This document shows, piece after piece, positions 44,365-52,894 of a stretch of DNA of 64,000 bases. Numbering within the stretch: the stretch's first letter is position 1; every line of letters begins with the position of its first letter. This DNA is from Lachnospiraceae bacterium UBA4338 (lineage in GTDB: Bacteria; Bacillota; Clostridia; Lachnospirales; Lachnospiraceae): NCBI GenBank assembly GCA_002393735.1, contig DGTK01000017.1, forward strand, positions 37,170 through 101,169, given 5' to 3'. A program made the position numbers and the translations under genes. The notes beneath the pieces were generated by a model that searched no databases, was not told the DNA's origin, and saw only the letters and a list, made by a program, of their open reading frames with translations.

Positions 44365-47300
44365 ATGTTACTTAAAAGTATCGAAGTACAGGGATTTAAA
44401 TCCTTCGCAAATAAAATAGTTTTTAATTTTGAACATGGTATTACAGGTATCGTTGGACCTAATGGTAGTGGTAAGAGTAATGTTGCAGATGCGGTAAGAT
44501 GGGTTCTGGGTGAACAGAGAATCAAACAACTTCGTGGTTCATCAATGCAGGATGTTATCTTCGCAGGTACAGCCCTTCGTAAAAGTGTGGGTTCTGCATA
44601 TGTTGCAATTACTTTGGACAACTCAGACCATTCACTTCCAATTGATTATAAAGAAGTTACGGTGGCAAGACGTATTTACCGTTCCGGTGAAAGTGAATAT
44701 TCCATTAACGGAACTTTATGCAGACTTAAGGATGTTAATGAATTATTCTATGATACGGGTATTGGTAAAGAAGGTTATTCTATTATCGGACAGGGTCAGA
44801 TTGAAAAAATCATTTCATCCAAACCTGAGGACAGAAGAGAATTATTCGATGAAGCCGCAGGTATCGTTAAATTCAAAAGAAGAAAATATGAAGCAGGCAA
44901 AAAGTTAGAATCAGAAAGTCAGAACTTATTAAGAGTTACTGACGTTCTTAACGTGCTTAAAGATCAGGCAGGGCCTCTTAAAACCCAGTCTGAGAAGGCC
45001 AAAACATATTTAACCAAGAGAGAAGAACTGAAGAAACTTGATGTTAATGCATTTCTTCTTGATAATGACAGATTAAATACAAATCTTGAGAATGTTAAGA
45101 GTAAATATGATATAGCAGCTTCGGATCTGGAAGTTGCCAATGCCAAGAATGAAGCCATTAAGACTGATTATGAAAGAATTGAAGGTCTTATTAGTGAACT
45201 TGATACTGAAATCAATAATATCAAGGATACAATGGCGTCTTCAGATGTAATGAGAGAAAAACTTGAAGGACAGATTGTACTTAATAAGCAGAGTATTGAG
45301 TCATCCACAAGTAATCTTGAACATCTTAAGGTTAGAATTAACAATATCAATAATAATCTTGATATTAAGAATAAAGAGAAAGAAGAGATTCTTTCCAGAA
45401 AATCTGAAATTGATAAAAAATGTGATGACATTAATAACAAGAAATCAGCTGCTGTAAAAGAATTAGAGGAGTGTCAGGCTAATATCGAAGATTTAAATAC
45501 TGCAGTTGAAAGTTCCAAGAATGCCATTATTGAACTTCTTACATCAAGGGCAAATATTAAAGTTGAACTTGGTAAATTAGATACAATGGCAGAGCAGAAG
45601 AATATCAGATTATCTGAACTTGATGCTTCACTCCTTCAGGCAAAGAGCAAGGAGGCAGAACAGAACAGTGCCATTAAACTTTTGGAGGATGATTTTAACA
45701 AAGTTACTGAAGAAATCGAGACTCTTAGCAATCAGTTAAAAGAAATGGAAGCAAAGAGCCTTACTTACAGAGATAAGCTGGGTAAGATTGATGAGGAACT
45801 TCGTAAGAATCAGATGCTGTTCCATCAGGAAAAATCCAAGTTAGAGGCTATTAATAACATTACCGAAAGATATGAAGGATACAGCAATTCCATTAAGAAG
45901 GTAATGGAGCAAAAAGAGAATGATAAGGACATTCACGGCGTTGTTGCTGATATCATCAAGGTATCCAAGAAATATGAAAATGCCATTGAAGTAGCCCTTG
46001 GAAATAATATTCAGAATATTGTTACATCCACTGAAAAAGATGCAAAGAAGATGATTGAATTCTTAAAGGAAAATAAGTATGGCAAAGCATCTTTCCTTCC
46101 TCTTGATTCAATTGAGAATCCTCAGGAATTCAAGACTCCACATGTGCTTAATGAAAAAGGTGTTATCGGCCTGGCATCAGATCTTGTTGAGGTTGAGCCT
46201 AAATATAAGAATGTTGCCAAGTCCATGCTTGGAAGAATCGTAATTGTTGATAATATGGACAATGCTTTTGCCATAGCGAGAAAGAACAATTATGCCATAA
46301 GAATGGTTACTGTTGATGGAGAACTTTTGGCTCCCGGCGGTGTAATCACAGGTGGTGCTTTTAAAAGCAGCAGTAATTTACTTAGCAGAAGAAGAGAAAC
46401 AGATGAATTAACAAAGCATGTTAAGGAATTAGAAGATAAGGTTAATGCTTCTTTACAGGAAATTGAAGACTGCAAGAAAGAGCGTAATGAATTAAGACAG
46501 AACTTAGAGAAAACCAAAGATGCAGTACAGGATGCCTATATCAGACAGAATACTGCAAGAATTAAGGTTATGCAGGCCAAGGAGAAAAAGGGCGATGTAC
46601 TTTCAGGCTTTGATTCATTAAGAGATGAGAAGGCTATCTTAAAGCAGGATCTTAATGATATTGAGGTTAAGAAAGAAGAACTTAAGAATAATCTTAATAA
46701 TTCCAACGAAGTTGAAGATAAAGAGAATGCTGCAATTAAGGAAAAAGGTCTTAAACTTGAAACATTAAGAGAAGAAGAATCCAGGAAACTTGCAGTAGTT
46801 TCAGATATTGAGATTGAGGCTCAAAAGCTATTACAAAGTCAGGAATTTGAGAAGCAGAATCTTGACAGAGTACTTGAAGAAGAAAACAGATTCAATGCAG
46901 AAATGAAAGAAGTAACTGAAGAATCTGAAAAACTTAAGGCTGATATCGAAGAAAGAACAAAGAATATTGAAGAGATTAAACTTACACTTAAGGAATCTGT
47001 ATCAAGTCAGTCTGACAGTGAAATTAAGTTAAAGGAAATGAATGCCAAGAAGGAAGAGTTCCAGGCCAAGCAGAAAGATTTCTTCAATCAAAGAGATAAT
47101 CTTACCAAGGAAGTTGCAGATCTTGATAAGGAAATATTCAGACTTAATTCACAAAAAGAGAGAATTGAGGAACAGATTGCTTCTTATGCAAGTTATATCT
47201 GGCAGGAATATAATCTTACCCTGGCAGATGCAGGTCCTCTAAGGGATGAGGAATTAACCGATCTTCCAAAGATGAGAAAAGAAATCAATTCTATCAAGGA

Positions 47301-47925
47301 AGAGATTAAAGGTCTTGGTTCAATTAATGTTAATGCCATTGAGGAATATCAGGAAGTTATGGAAAAACTTACCTTCCTGCAGACTCAGCATGATGATCTG
47401 GTTGAAGCAAGAGATGAACTTATCCGTATTATTGATGAACTTGATGAAGCCATGAGAAAACAGTTCAAAGAACAGTTTACTTTAATAAGCAGCGAGTTCA
47501 ATGCAGTATTTAAGGAATTGTTTGGCGGTGGTGATGCCAAGTTAGAGCTTCTTGAAGATGAAGATATTCTTGAAGCAGGTATTAAGATTGAAGCACAGCC
47601 ACCTGGAAAAAAATTACAGAATATGATGCAGTTATCCGGTGGTGAGAAGGCATTTACAGCAATTGCGCTTTTATTCGCAATTCAGAATCTTAAGCCTTCG
47701 CCATTCTGTCTCCTTGACGAGATTGAGGCTGCCCTTGATGAGAATAACGTGGAAAGATTTGCCAAGTACTTAATCAAGATGAGTAAGAAGACACAGTTTA
47801 TCGTTATTACTCACAGACGTGGTACCATGAACAAAGCAGACAGATTATATGGTATTACCATGCAGGAGAAGGGTGTATCAGCATTAGTCAGCGTAAATCT
47901 TATAGATAAGGATCTTGATGACTAA
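44365..47925 (+). CDS. smc: Chromosome segregation ATPase SMC
   Basis: Long coiled-coil ATPase of the SMC-ScpAB condensin. 1186 aa, typical. Walker A is in GIVGPNGSGKSNVADAVRW (near residue 32). Long heptad-rich arms flank a hinge at about residues 515-665 (DIHGVVADIIKV to GGVITGGAFK). The ABC signature LSGGEKAFTAIALLFAI and Walker B CLLDEIEAALDENN are near the C-terminus. scpA and scpB are not in the window. It precedes ftsY by 11 nt. Confidence 0.97.
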   Translation: MLLKSIEVQGFKSFANKIVFNFEHGITGIVGPNGSGKSNVADAVRWVLGEQRIKQLRGSSMQDVIFAGTALRKSVGSAYVAITLDNSDHSLPIDYKEVTVARRIYRSGESEYSINGTLCRLKDVNELFYDTGIGKEGYSIIGQGQIEKIISSKPEDRRELFDEAAGIVKFKRRKYEAGKKLESESQNLLRVTDVLNVLKDQAGPLKTQSEKAKTYLTKREELKKLDVNAFLLDNDRLNTNLENVKSKYDIAASDLEVANAKNEAIKTDYERIEGLISELDTEINNIKDTMASSDVMREKLEGQIVLNKQSIESSTSNLEHLKVRINNINNNLDIKNKEKEEILSRKSEIDKKCDDINNKKSAAVKELEECQANIEDLNTAVESSKNAIIELLTSRANIKVELGKLDTMAEQKNIRLSELDASLLQAKSKEAEQNSAIKLLEDDFNKVTEEIETLSNQLKEMEAKSLTYRDKLGKIDEELRKNQMLFHQEKSKLEAINNITERYEGYSNSIKKVMEQKENDKDIHGVVADIIKVSKKYENAIEVALGNNIQNIVTSTEKDAKKMIEFLKENKYGKASFLPLDSIENPQEFKTPHVLNEKGVIGLASDLVEVEPKYKNVAKSMLGRIVIVDNMDNAFAIARKNNYAIRMVTVDGELLAPGGVITGGAFKSSSNLLSRRRETDELTKHVKELEDKVNASLQEIEDCKKERNELRQNLEKTKDAVQDAYIRQNTARIKVMQAKEKKGDVLSGFDSLRDEKAILKQDLNDIEVKKEELKNNLNNSNEVEDKENAAIKEKGLKLETLREEESRKLAVVSDIEIEAQKLLQSQEFEKQNLDRVLEEENRFNAEMKEVTEESEKLKADIEERTKNIEEIKLTLKESVSSQSDSEIKLKEMNAKKEEFQAKQKDFFNQRDNLTKEVADLDKEIFRLNSQKERIEEQIASYASYIWQEYNLTLADAGPLRDEELTDLPKMRKEINSIKEEIKGLGSINVNAIEEYQEVMEKLTFLQTQHDDLVEARDELIRIIDELDEAMRKQFKEQFTLISSEFNAVFKELFGGGDAKLELLEDEDILEAGIKIEAQPPGKKLQNMMQLSGGEKAFTAIALLFAIQNLKPSPFCLLDEIEAALDENNVERFAKYLIKMSKKTQFIVITHRRGTMNKADRLYGITMQEKGVSALVSVNLIDKDLDD

Positions 47926-47936
47926 GAAAGGTTATT

Positions 47937-49046
47937 ATGTTTGGATTTAAGAAAAAGAACATAACTGAAAATGAACAGGAAGTCACAGAAACTCTTAATC
48001 CTGAAGTTGAGGCAGTTTCTATTAATGAAACTGATTCAGAAACCAAAGACACAAGTATAGAAACTGAAACTTCGGTTACAAATGATGCTTCTTTAGATAG
48101 TGAAACTGAAGAAGTGGCAACTGAAGAAGTTAAGAAAAAAGGTTTCTTCGCCAAATTAAAACAGGGATTAACCAAGACAAGAGATAATATAAAAAACAGA
48201 ATCGATGTGGCTTTTGATGAATCAAGACAGATTGATGATGAGTTTTATGAAGACCTGGAAGAAGCCCTTGTTATGGCGGATGTAGGTATTGATGCTACTG
48301 AAGGCATAATTGACAGATTAAAAGAAAAGGTAAAAGAACGTCATATCTTCGATGCAAGAGAATGTAAGAAACTGCTGCTTGACAGTATTAAAGAACAGAT
48401 GAGTCTAGAACAGGACGCATATGACTTTGAGAATACACAGTCTGTAGTGCTTGTTATTGGTGTTAACGGCGTTGGTAAAACAACAACAGTTGGAAAACTG
48501 GCACATAATCTTAAGGATAATGGACGCAAGGTTATGATAGTTGCAGCTGATACCTTTAGAGCCGCAGCTACAGAGCAGCTTGAAGAGTGGGCCAAGAGAG
48601 CAGATGTTGATATTATTTCAGCACAGGAAGGTGCTGATCCGTCAGGCGTTGTTTTTGACGCAGTTCAGTCTGCAAAGAAGAAAAACATAGATACTCTTAT
48701 TTGTGATACAGCAGGAAGACTTCACAATAAGAAAAATCTTATGGAAGAACTTAAGAAAATGAACAGAATCATAGACAGGGAATTCCCAGATGCCAAAAGG
48801 GAGAATTTCATTGTCCTTGATGGAACCACAGGTCAGAATGCACTTATTCAGGCGAGAGAATTTGCCAATGTTGCAGACCTTACGGGTATAATAATTACAA
48901 AACTTGATGGCACAGCAAAAGGTGGTATTGTTGTAGCAATACAGTCTGAGCTTAAGATTCCTGTTAAATATATAGGAGTTGGAGAAGGCATAGAAGATTT
49001 GCAAAAGTTTGATGCCAATGCCTTCGTGGATGCATTATTCGAATAA
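47937..49046 (+). CDS. ftsY: Signal recognition particle receptor FtsY
   Basis: SRP GTPase that docks ribosome-nascent chain-SRP complexes at the membrane. 369 aa. An acidic, Thr/Glu-rich N-terminal A region (about residues 8-65) precedes a KKGFFAKLKQGL amphipathic helix for membrane contact. The NG domain has GVNGVGKTTTVGKLA, DTFRAAATEQLEEW, DTAGRLHNKKNLM, TKLDGTAKGG and KYIGVGEGIEDL. Its stop codon touches the stop codon of the convergent tmcAL gene with no base between, and I see no terminator. Confidence 0.97.
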   Translation: MFGFKKKNITENEQEVTETLNPEVEAVSINETDSETKDTSIETETSVTNDASLDSETEEVATEEVKKKGFFAKLKQGLTKTRDNIKNRIDVAFDESRQIDDEFYEDLEEALVMADVGIDATEGIIDRLKEKVKERHIFDARECKKLLLDSIKEQMSLEQDAYDFENTQSVVLVIGVNGVGKTTTVGKLAHNLKDNGRKVMIVAADTFRAAATEQLEEWAKRADVDIISAQEGADPSGVVFDAVQSAKKKNIDTLICDTAGRLHNKKNLMEELKKMNRIIDREFPDAKRENFIVLDGTTGQNALIQAREFANVADLTGIIITKLDGTAKGGIVVAIQSELKIPVKYIGVGEGIEDLQKFDANAFVDALFE

Positions 49047-50282
49047 TCAGATAGTTATGATTTTTCTCTGGAACTCACTGGTAGTTGCAAATTCAAATTT
49101 ATCTGTAATGATTGTATCGTATATGTGAGCGGCTTCAATATCGCTCTCAAGCATCTTCATTGCATCTTCATCCAGGATATTTCTGGCATCAGCCAGTTTG
49201 GAGATAAGAGGTATTTTTGACTCTTTCTTAATTGCATTAAGAAGAGGAGATGCCTCTTTTTTTAATCCAAGAATTCTTGCATACATTGCATAATCGTTAG
49301 CCACGAATTTCTTGAGATTTTCCTTCTTGATATTAAGAAGAATATGAATAAGACAACGACTTACTCTTGCATAGGTAACGTCCTTGGATTTAAGTAAATC
49401 GCAGAATTGTTCAAAAGATACATATTTATTAAGATTCTTCTTAATCTTGTCGGAAAGATCTTTATTTACATCAACATATTCGGTATAACCCTTACCTGCA
49501 TCAAGTAAGAGCTTGTATTTAAGCATGGAAGAAATATCATTTGACCATACAGGGAAGGTCTTGTTGTAATTCTCATCCATATATTTATAGCAGTAATCCG
49601 GAACAAGGTCGGATATCATTTTAATACTCTTATTGGATTCCACAGACTGTCTGATTGCAAGGGCAGAACTTAAGGTATTGGAAACCATTCTGTCGTGATA
49701 GCCTGAACCCACTCTTTTATTGGTATATGGAATCATTGAACTTTTTCTCTTGTTTATTGCCTTGATATATTCAATGCCAAGAATATTATTAGGATAATTC
49801 ATGGCATCAACATGTTCATATGAATTAGGAATGATTTCGCCGATGGCCTGTGAACGGGCAACAGGATAGGATAAGCCCTGTTTAATTTTGGTTTTAATTA
49901 AGGAATCAAGTTGTCCTGATTTGGTATTAAGGATTTTGGCAACATCGGAGATGATGTCGATATTTCCGGATTCTGAGCCAAAGCAAAGATAATTTACAAC
50001 TCCAAGTTTATCAAGGAGTGCCACAGCACCTGAACCGAAGTATTCGGCAGAAGATACACTGTAATAAAGGGGCAGTTCCAACACAAGGTCTGCTCCGGAA
50101 TTTAAGGCGATTTCAGTACGGGCATATTTATCCATCATGGCAGGAGTACCCCTCTGGGTAAAATTCCCGCTCATAACAATAACAACATAATCAACACCCA
50201 GATTGGATTTAATATATTCAATCTGTGTTTTATGTCCGTTGTGAAATGGATTATATTCTGCTACTATGCCTGCAACTGTCAT
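49047..50282 (-). CDS. tmcAL: tRNA(Met) cytidine acetate ligase TmcAL (YlbM family)
   Basis: Nucleotidyltransferase-like enzyme that acetylates the wobble cytidine of elongator tRNA-Met using acetate and ATP. 411 aa. The HxGH-type motif is in VAEYNPFHNGH at residue 8, followed by VMSGNFTQRGTPA and LELPLYYSVSSAEYF. GAGGTGAT gives a strong ribosome site 4-6 nt from the ATG. It is on the opposite strand to its neighbours and divergent from pta. This tmcAL-pta order is common in Lachnospiraceae (recalled, not checked). Confidence 0.92.
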   Translation of the reverse strand: MTVAGIVAEYNPFHNGHKTQIEYIKSNLGVDYVVIVMSGNFTQRGTPAMMDKYARTEIALNSGADLVLELPLYYSVSSAEYFGSGAVALLDKLGVVNYLCFGSESGNIDIISDVAKILNTKSGQLDSLIKTKIKQGLSYPVARSQAIGEIIPNSYEHVDAMNYPNNILGIEYIKAINKRKSSMIPYTNKRVGSGYHDRMVSNTLSSALAIRQSVESNKSIKMISDLVPDYCYKYMDENYNKTFPVWSNDISSMLKYKLLLDAGKGYTEYVDVNKDLSDKIKKNLNKYVSFEQFCDLLKSKDVTYARVSRCLIHILLNIKKENLKKFVANDYAMYARILGLKKEASPLLNAIKKESKIPLISKLADARNILDEDAMKMLESDIEAAHIYDTIITDKFEFATTSEFQRKIITI

Positions 50283-50317
50283 TACATCACCTCAATTTAT
50301 TTAATACACCTTTACTA

Positions 50318-50345
50318 ATCTAACATTTTATTTCCTATCTTACAA
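50318..50345 (-). promoter_or_regulatory. Probable promoter of tmcAL
   Basis: On the minus strand, TTGTAA (50345-50340) and TTAGAT (50323-50318) are separated by 16 bp. The -35 box overlaps the left arm of the palindrome shared with the pta promoter. Confidence 0.45.
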
Positions 50346-50357
50346 GTTAAAACTTGT
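50342..50357. promoter_or_regulatory. Palindrome between the tmcAL and pta promoters
   Basis: ACAAGTT-AA-AACTTGT, 7-bp perfect arms, overlapping the -35 boxes of both divergent promoters. It may be an operator, or simply two facing -35 elements. Confidence 0.45.
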
Positions 50358-50382
50358 ATATGAATTAAAAATAAAGTATAAT
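50354..50382 (+). promoter_or_regulatory. Promoter of pta
   Basis: TTGTAT (50354-50359) and perfect TATAAT (50377-50382), spacer 17 bp; AAGGAG follows before the start codon. Confidence 0.7.
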
Positions 50383-50428
50383 GTTTTTTGGTTTTATACC
50401 TAATTTATTATAAAGGAGATATTTGAAA

Positions 50429-51430
50429 ATGGCTTTTGTTGACAAGATTAAAGAGAAAGCTAAAGGCTTTAACAAAACAATTTTACTTCCAGAGACTATG
50501 GATGACAGAACATATTATGCCGCTGAGAAGGCAATCCAGGAAGGAATTGCAAAGATCGTTCTCATTGGTGATAAGGCTGAAATTGATGCGCATGTTAAAT
50601 CTACAGGCGTAGATATTTCCAAGGCTGAGATTATTGAGCCGGCTACATATGACAAGACAGAAAGTTATATTAATCTGTTATATGAGACACGTAAGGCTAA
50701 AGGTATGACAGAAGAGCAGGCTAAGGATATCTTACTTAAAGATACAATTACTTATGGTATTGTAATGCTTAAGGCAGGAGATGCTGACGGACTTGTTGCA
50801 GGTGCATGTCACTCAACAGCTGATACACTTCGTCCATCACTTCAGATTCTTAAGACTAAAGCAGGTTGCAAGTTAGTATCTGCATTCTTCATTATGGATG
50901 TTCCTAACTGTGAATATGGTGCTAATGGTACATTCATCTTTGCAGACAGTGGTCTTAACCAGGATCCTAATCCGGAAGAACTTGCTGCAATTGCTGCATC
51001 ATCAGCAGAAAGCTTTGAGAGCCTTGTTGGTGAGAAGGCTGTATGTGCAATGCTTTCACATTCAACTGTAGGCAGCGCTAAGCATGCATTAGTTGATAAG
51101 ATGGTAGAGGCTACAAGAATTGCCAAAGAGCAGTATCCGAATATTGTTGTTGATGGTGAGTTCCAGCTTGACGCAGCTATTGTTCCTTCAGTTGCCAAGT
51201 CCAAAGCTCCTAACTCAGATGTTGCTGGTAAGGCTAACGTTCTTATCTTCCCTAACCTTGATGCAGGTAATATCGCATATAAGATTGTTCAGAGACTTGC
51301 CAAGGCAGATGCTTATGGACCAATCTTACAGGGTATTGCAAAGCCTGTTAATGACCTTTCAAGAGGCTGTTCAGCTGAAGATATCGTTGGTGTAATTGCC
51401 ATTACTGTTGTTCAGGCAGCACTTAACTAA
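50429..51430 (+). CDS. pta: Phosphate acetyltransferase
   Basis: Interconverts acetyl-CoA and acetyl phosphate; with acetate kinase it yields ATP from fermentation. 333 aa, the short single-domain form. MAFVDKIKEKAKG at the start, ILLPETMDDRTYYAAEKA-like sequence, DGLVAGACHSTADTLRP, FFIMDVPN, DGEFQLDAAIVP and GPILQGIAKPVNDLSRGC are conserved. The ATG at 50429 is 10 nt from AAGGAG; a TTG at 50423 is possible. Strongly biased codons suggest high expression. A strong terminator follows at once. No ackA follows, although pta-ackA pairing is usual. Confidence 0.95.
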   Translation: MAFVDKIKEKAKGFNKTILLPETMDDRTYYAAEKAIQEGIAKIVLIGDKAEIDAHVKSTGVDISKAEIIEPATYDKTESYINLLYETRKAKGMTEEQAKDILLKDTITYGIVMLKAGDADGLVAGACHSTADTLRPSLQILKTKAGCKLVSAFFIMDVPNCEYGANGTFIFADSGLNQDPNPEELAAIAASSAESFESLVGEKAVCAMLSHSTVGSAKHALVDKMVEATRIAKEQYPNIVVDGEFQLDAAIVPSVAKSKAPNSDVAGKANVLIFPNLDAGNIAYKIVQRLAKADAYGPILQGIAKPVNDLSRGCSAEDIVGVIAITVVQAALN

Positions 51431-51448
51431 TTATTGCTTTATAATTAA

Positions 51449-51487
51449 ACACCGAAGGTCCCAAGCAGGGCTTTCGGTGTATTTTTA
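51449..51487 (+). terminator. Intrinsic terminator after pta
   Basis: Ten-pair stem ACACCGAAGG / CTTTCGGTGT (one G-U) with an inner CCC/GGG helix and a 5-nt loop, followed by ATTTTTA. Confidence 0.9.
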
Positions 51488-51511
51488 TATATAAATGTAT
51501 GAGGGATATTG

Positions 51512-52894
51512 ATGAATAATTCTAAAAAAGTCTTAAAATATGCAAAAGAGCATTTTAATGAAGTACATCATACAACTCTTAATCCGGAAGGCCCTGGTGT
51601 GGTAAGAATACATCTGGTTCCACCGGCTTTAGAGGATGATAATGTAGGACCAAGTGTTGCCATTATTAATGGTCAGGATATTATTCCTGTTAATCCTTCA
51701 TGGACAATTCTGCTTTGCGAATTTATTGATGAGATTAATAAGTATGATGGTAAGGAAGTTACAGAAGATGATTATAAAATCATCGTTAATAACATCTGTA
51801 AGAAGGTTAAGAAGATTTATACTTTTCTTCCAAAGAGAGTTATTAAGAATGATTTGAATCGTATTCTTGATACCTTTACAGCTGTTGCTTACAGAGAAGA
51901 TGTTACCGAAGAAATAGGATATATGAATATTGGTGAGTATGCTCCATTTATGAAGGCTCCGCACAGAATGGATTTACTTGTTTCTGCCATGGAGAAAAAT
52001 GGTAAATGGAACTGTAATCAAAAATGTATCCACTGTTATGCAGCAGGTCAGGAGCATGGTAAAGAGGATGAATTGTCTACTGATGACTGGAAGAAAATCA
52101 TTAATAAATGCAGGGAAATCGGTATTCCTCAGCTTACATTTACAGGTGGAGAACCTACCTTAAGAGAAGATTTGTTTGAACTTATAGACAGTGCCAAATG
52201 GTTTGTTACAAGGCTTAATACAAATGGTATTAATTTAAGCCCTGAGTTCTGTGAGAAACTTAAAAAGGCTTCACTTGACAGCGTTCAGATTACTTTTTAT
52301 TCATCAAATGAAGAGATTCACAATAAATTAGTAGGCGCAAATGCTTATGAGAAGACAGTAGATGGAATTAAGAATGCACTTGCTGCGGGCTTAAGTGTCA
52401 GCGTTAATACGCCGCTTTGCACTGATAACAAGGACTATCTTAATACACTTAAATTCCTTAACTCTCTTGGAGTTACATATGTTACCTGTTCAGCGCTTAT
52501 TACAACAGGTAATGCCACCAAAGACCCTTCAGTTAAGCTTCAGCTTGAAGTTGAAGAATTAAAGAAGATTTTGAAGGAATCAGTAGAGTACTGTAATGAA
52601 AATAAGATAGAGATCAGTTTCACATCACCGGGATGGATAGAAACAGAGTATTGTGAAGAACTTGGTATTAATCCGCCTACCTGTGGTGCCTGTCTTTCAA
52701 ATATGGCAATTACTCCATCTGGCAAGGTTGTTCCATGCCAGAGCTGGCTTTCAGATAAGCCTCTTGGCGATATGTTAACAGACGACTGGAAGGATATATG
52801 GAATAATGATGAATGCGTTAAAAGGCGCGATTATTCAGCTTCCATGGAAGGTAAATGTCCCCTTCGAATTACAAAAGAAGGAGGTGACAGATAA
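51512..52894 (+). CDS. Radical SAM enzyme with PqqD-like domain and SPASM-like C-terminus
   Basis: Probable peptide-modifying radical SAM enzyme. 460 aa. Residues about 45-105 resemble a PqqD/RRE winged helix: AIINGQDIIPVNPSWTIL matches the usual 'hydrophobic strand, N-P-x-x' pattern. The SAM cluster is C168-x3-C172-x2-C175 (CNQKCIHCY), followed by LTFTGGEPTLRED. The C-terminus has C391-x2-C394, then C-x9-G-x4-C409 (GKVVPC), C435 and C449. This is SPASM-like, although the full CX2CX5CX3C half is absent, so it may be a shortened 'twitch'. The ATG at 51512 has GAGGG 6 nt upstream. Its stop overlaps the next start (TAATG). The next gene encodes a Cys-Ala repeat protein, the likely substrate. The chemistry (a thioether to a carbon is usual for SPASM enzymes) is inferred. 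Confidence 0.85.
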   Translation: MNNSKKVLKYAKEHFNEVHHTTLNPEGPGVVRIHLVPPALEDDNVGPSVAIINGQDIIPVNPSWTILLCEFIDEINKYDGKEVTEDDYKIIVNNICKKVKKIYTFLPKRVIKNDLNRILDTFTAVAYREDVTEEIGYMNIGEYAPFMKAPHRMDLLVSAMEKNGKWNCNQKCIHCYAAGQEHGKEDELSTDDWKKIINKCREIGIPQLTFTGGEPTLREDLFELIDSAKWFVTRLNTNGINLSPEFCEKLKKASLDSVQITFYSSNEEIHNKLVGANAYEKTVDGIKNALAAGLSVSVNTPLCTDNKDYLNTLKFLNSLGVTYVTCSALITTGNATKDPSVKLQLEVEELKKILKESVEYCNENKIEISFTSPGWIETEYCEELGINPPTCGACLSNMAITPSGKVVPCQSWLSDKPLGDMLTDDWKDIWNNDECVKRRDYSASMEGKCPLRITKEGGDR

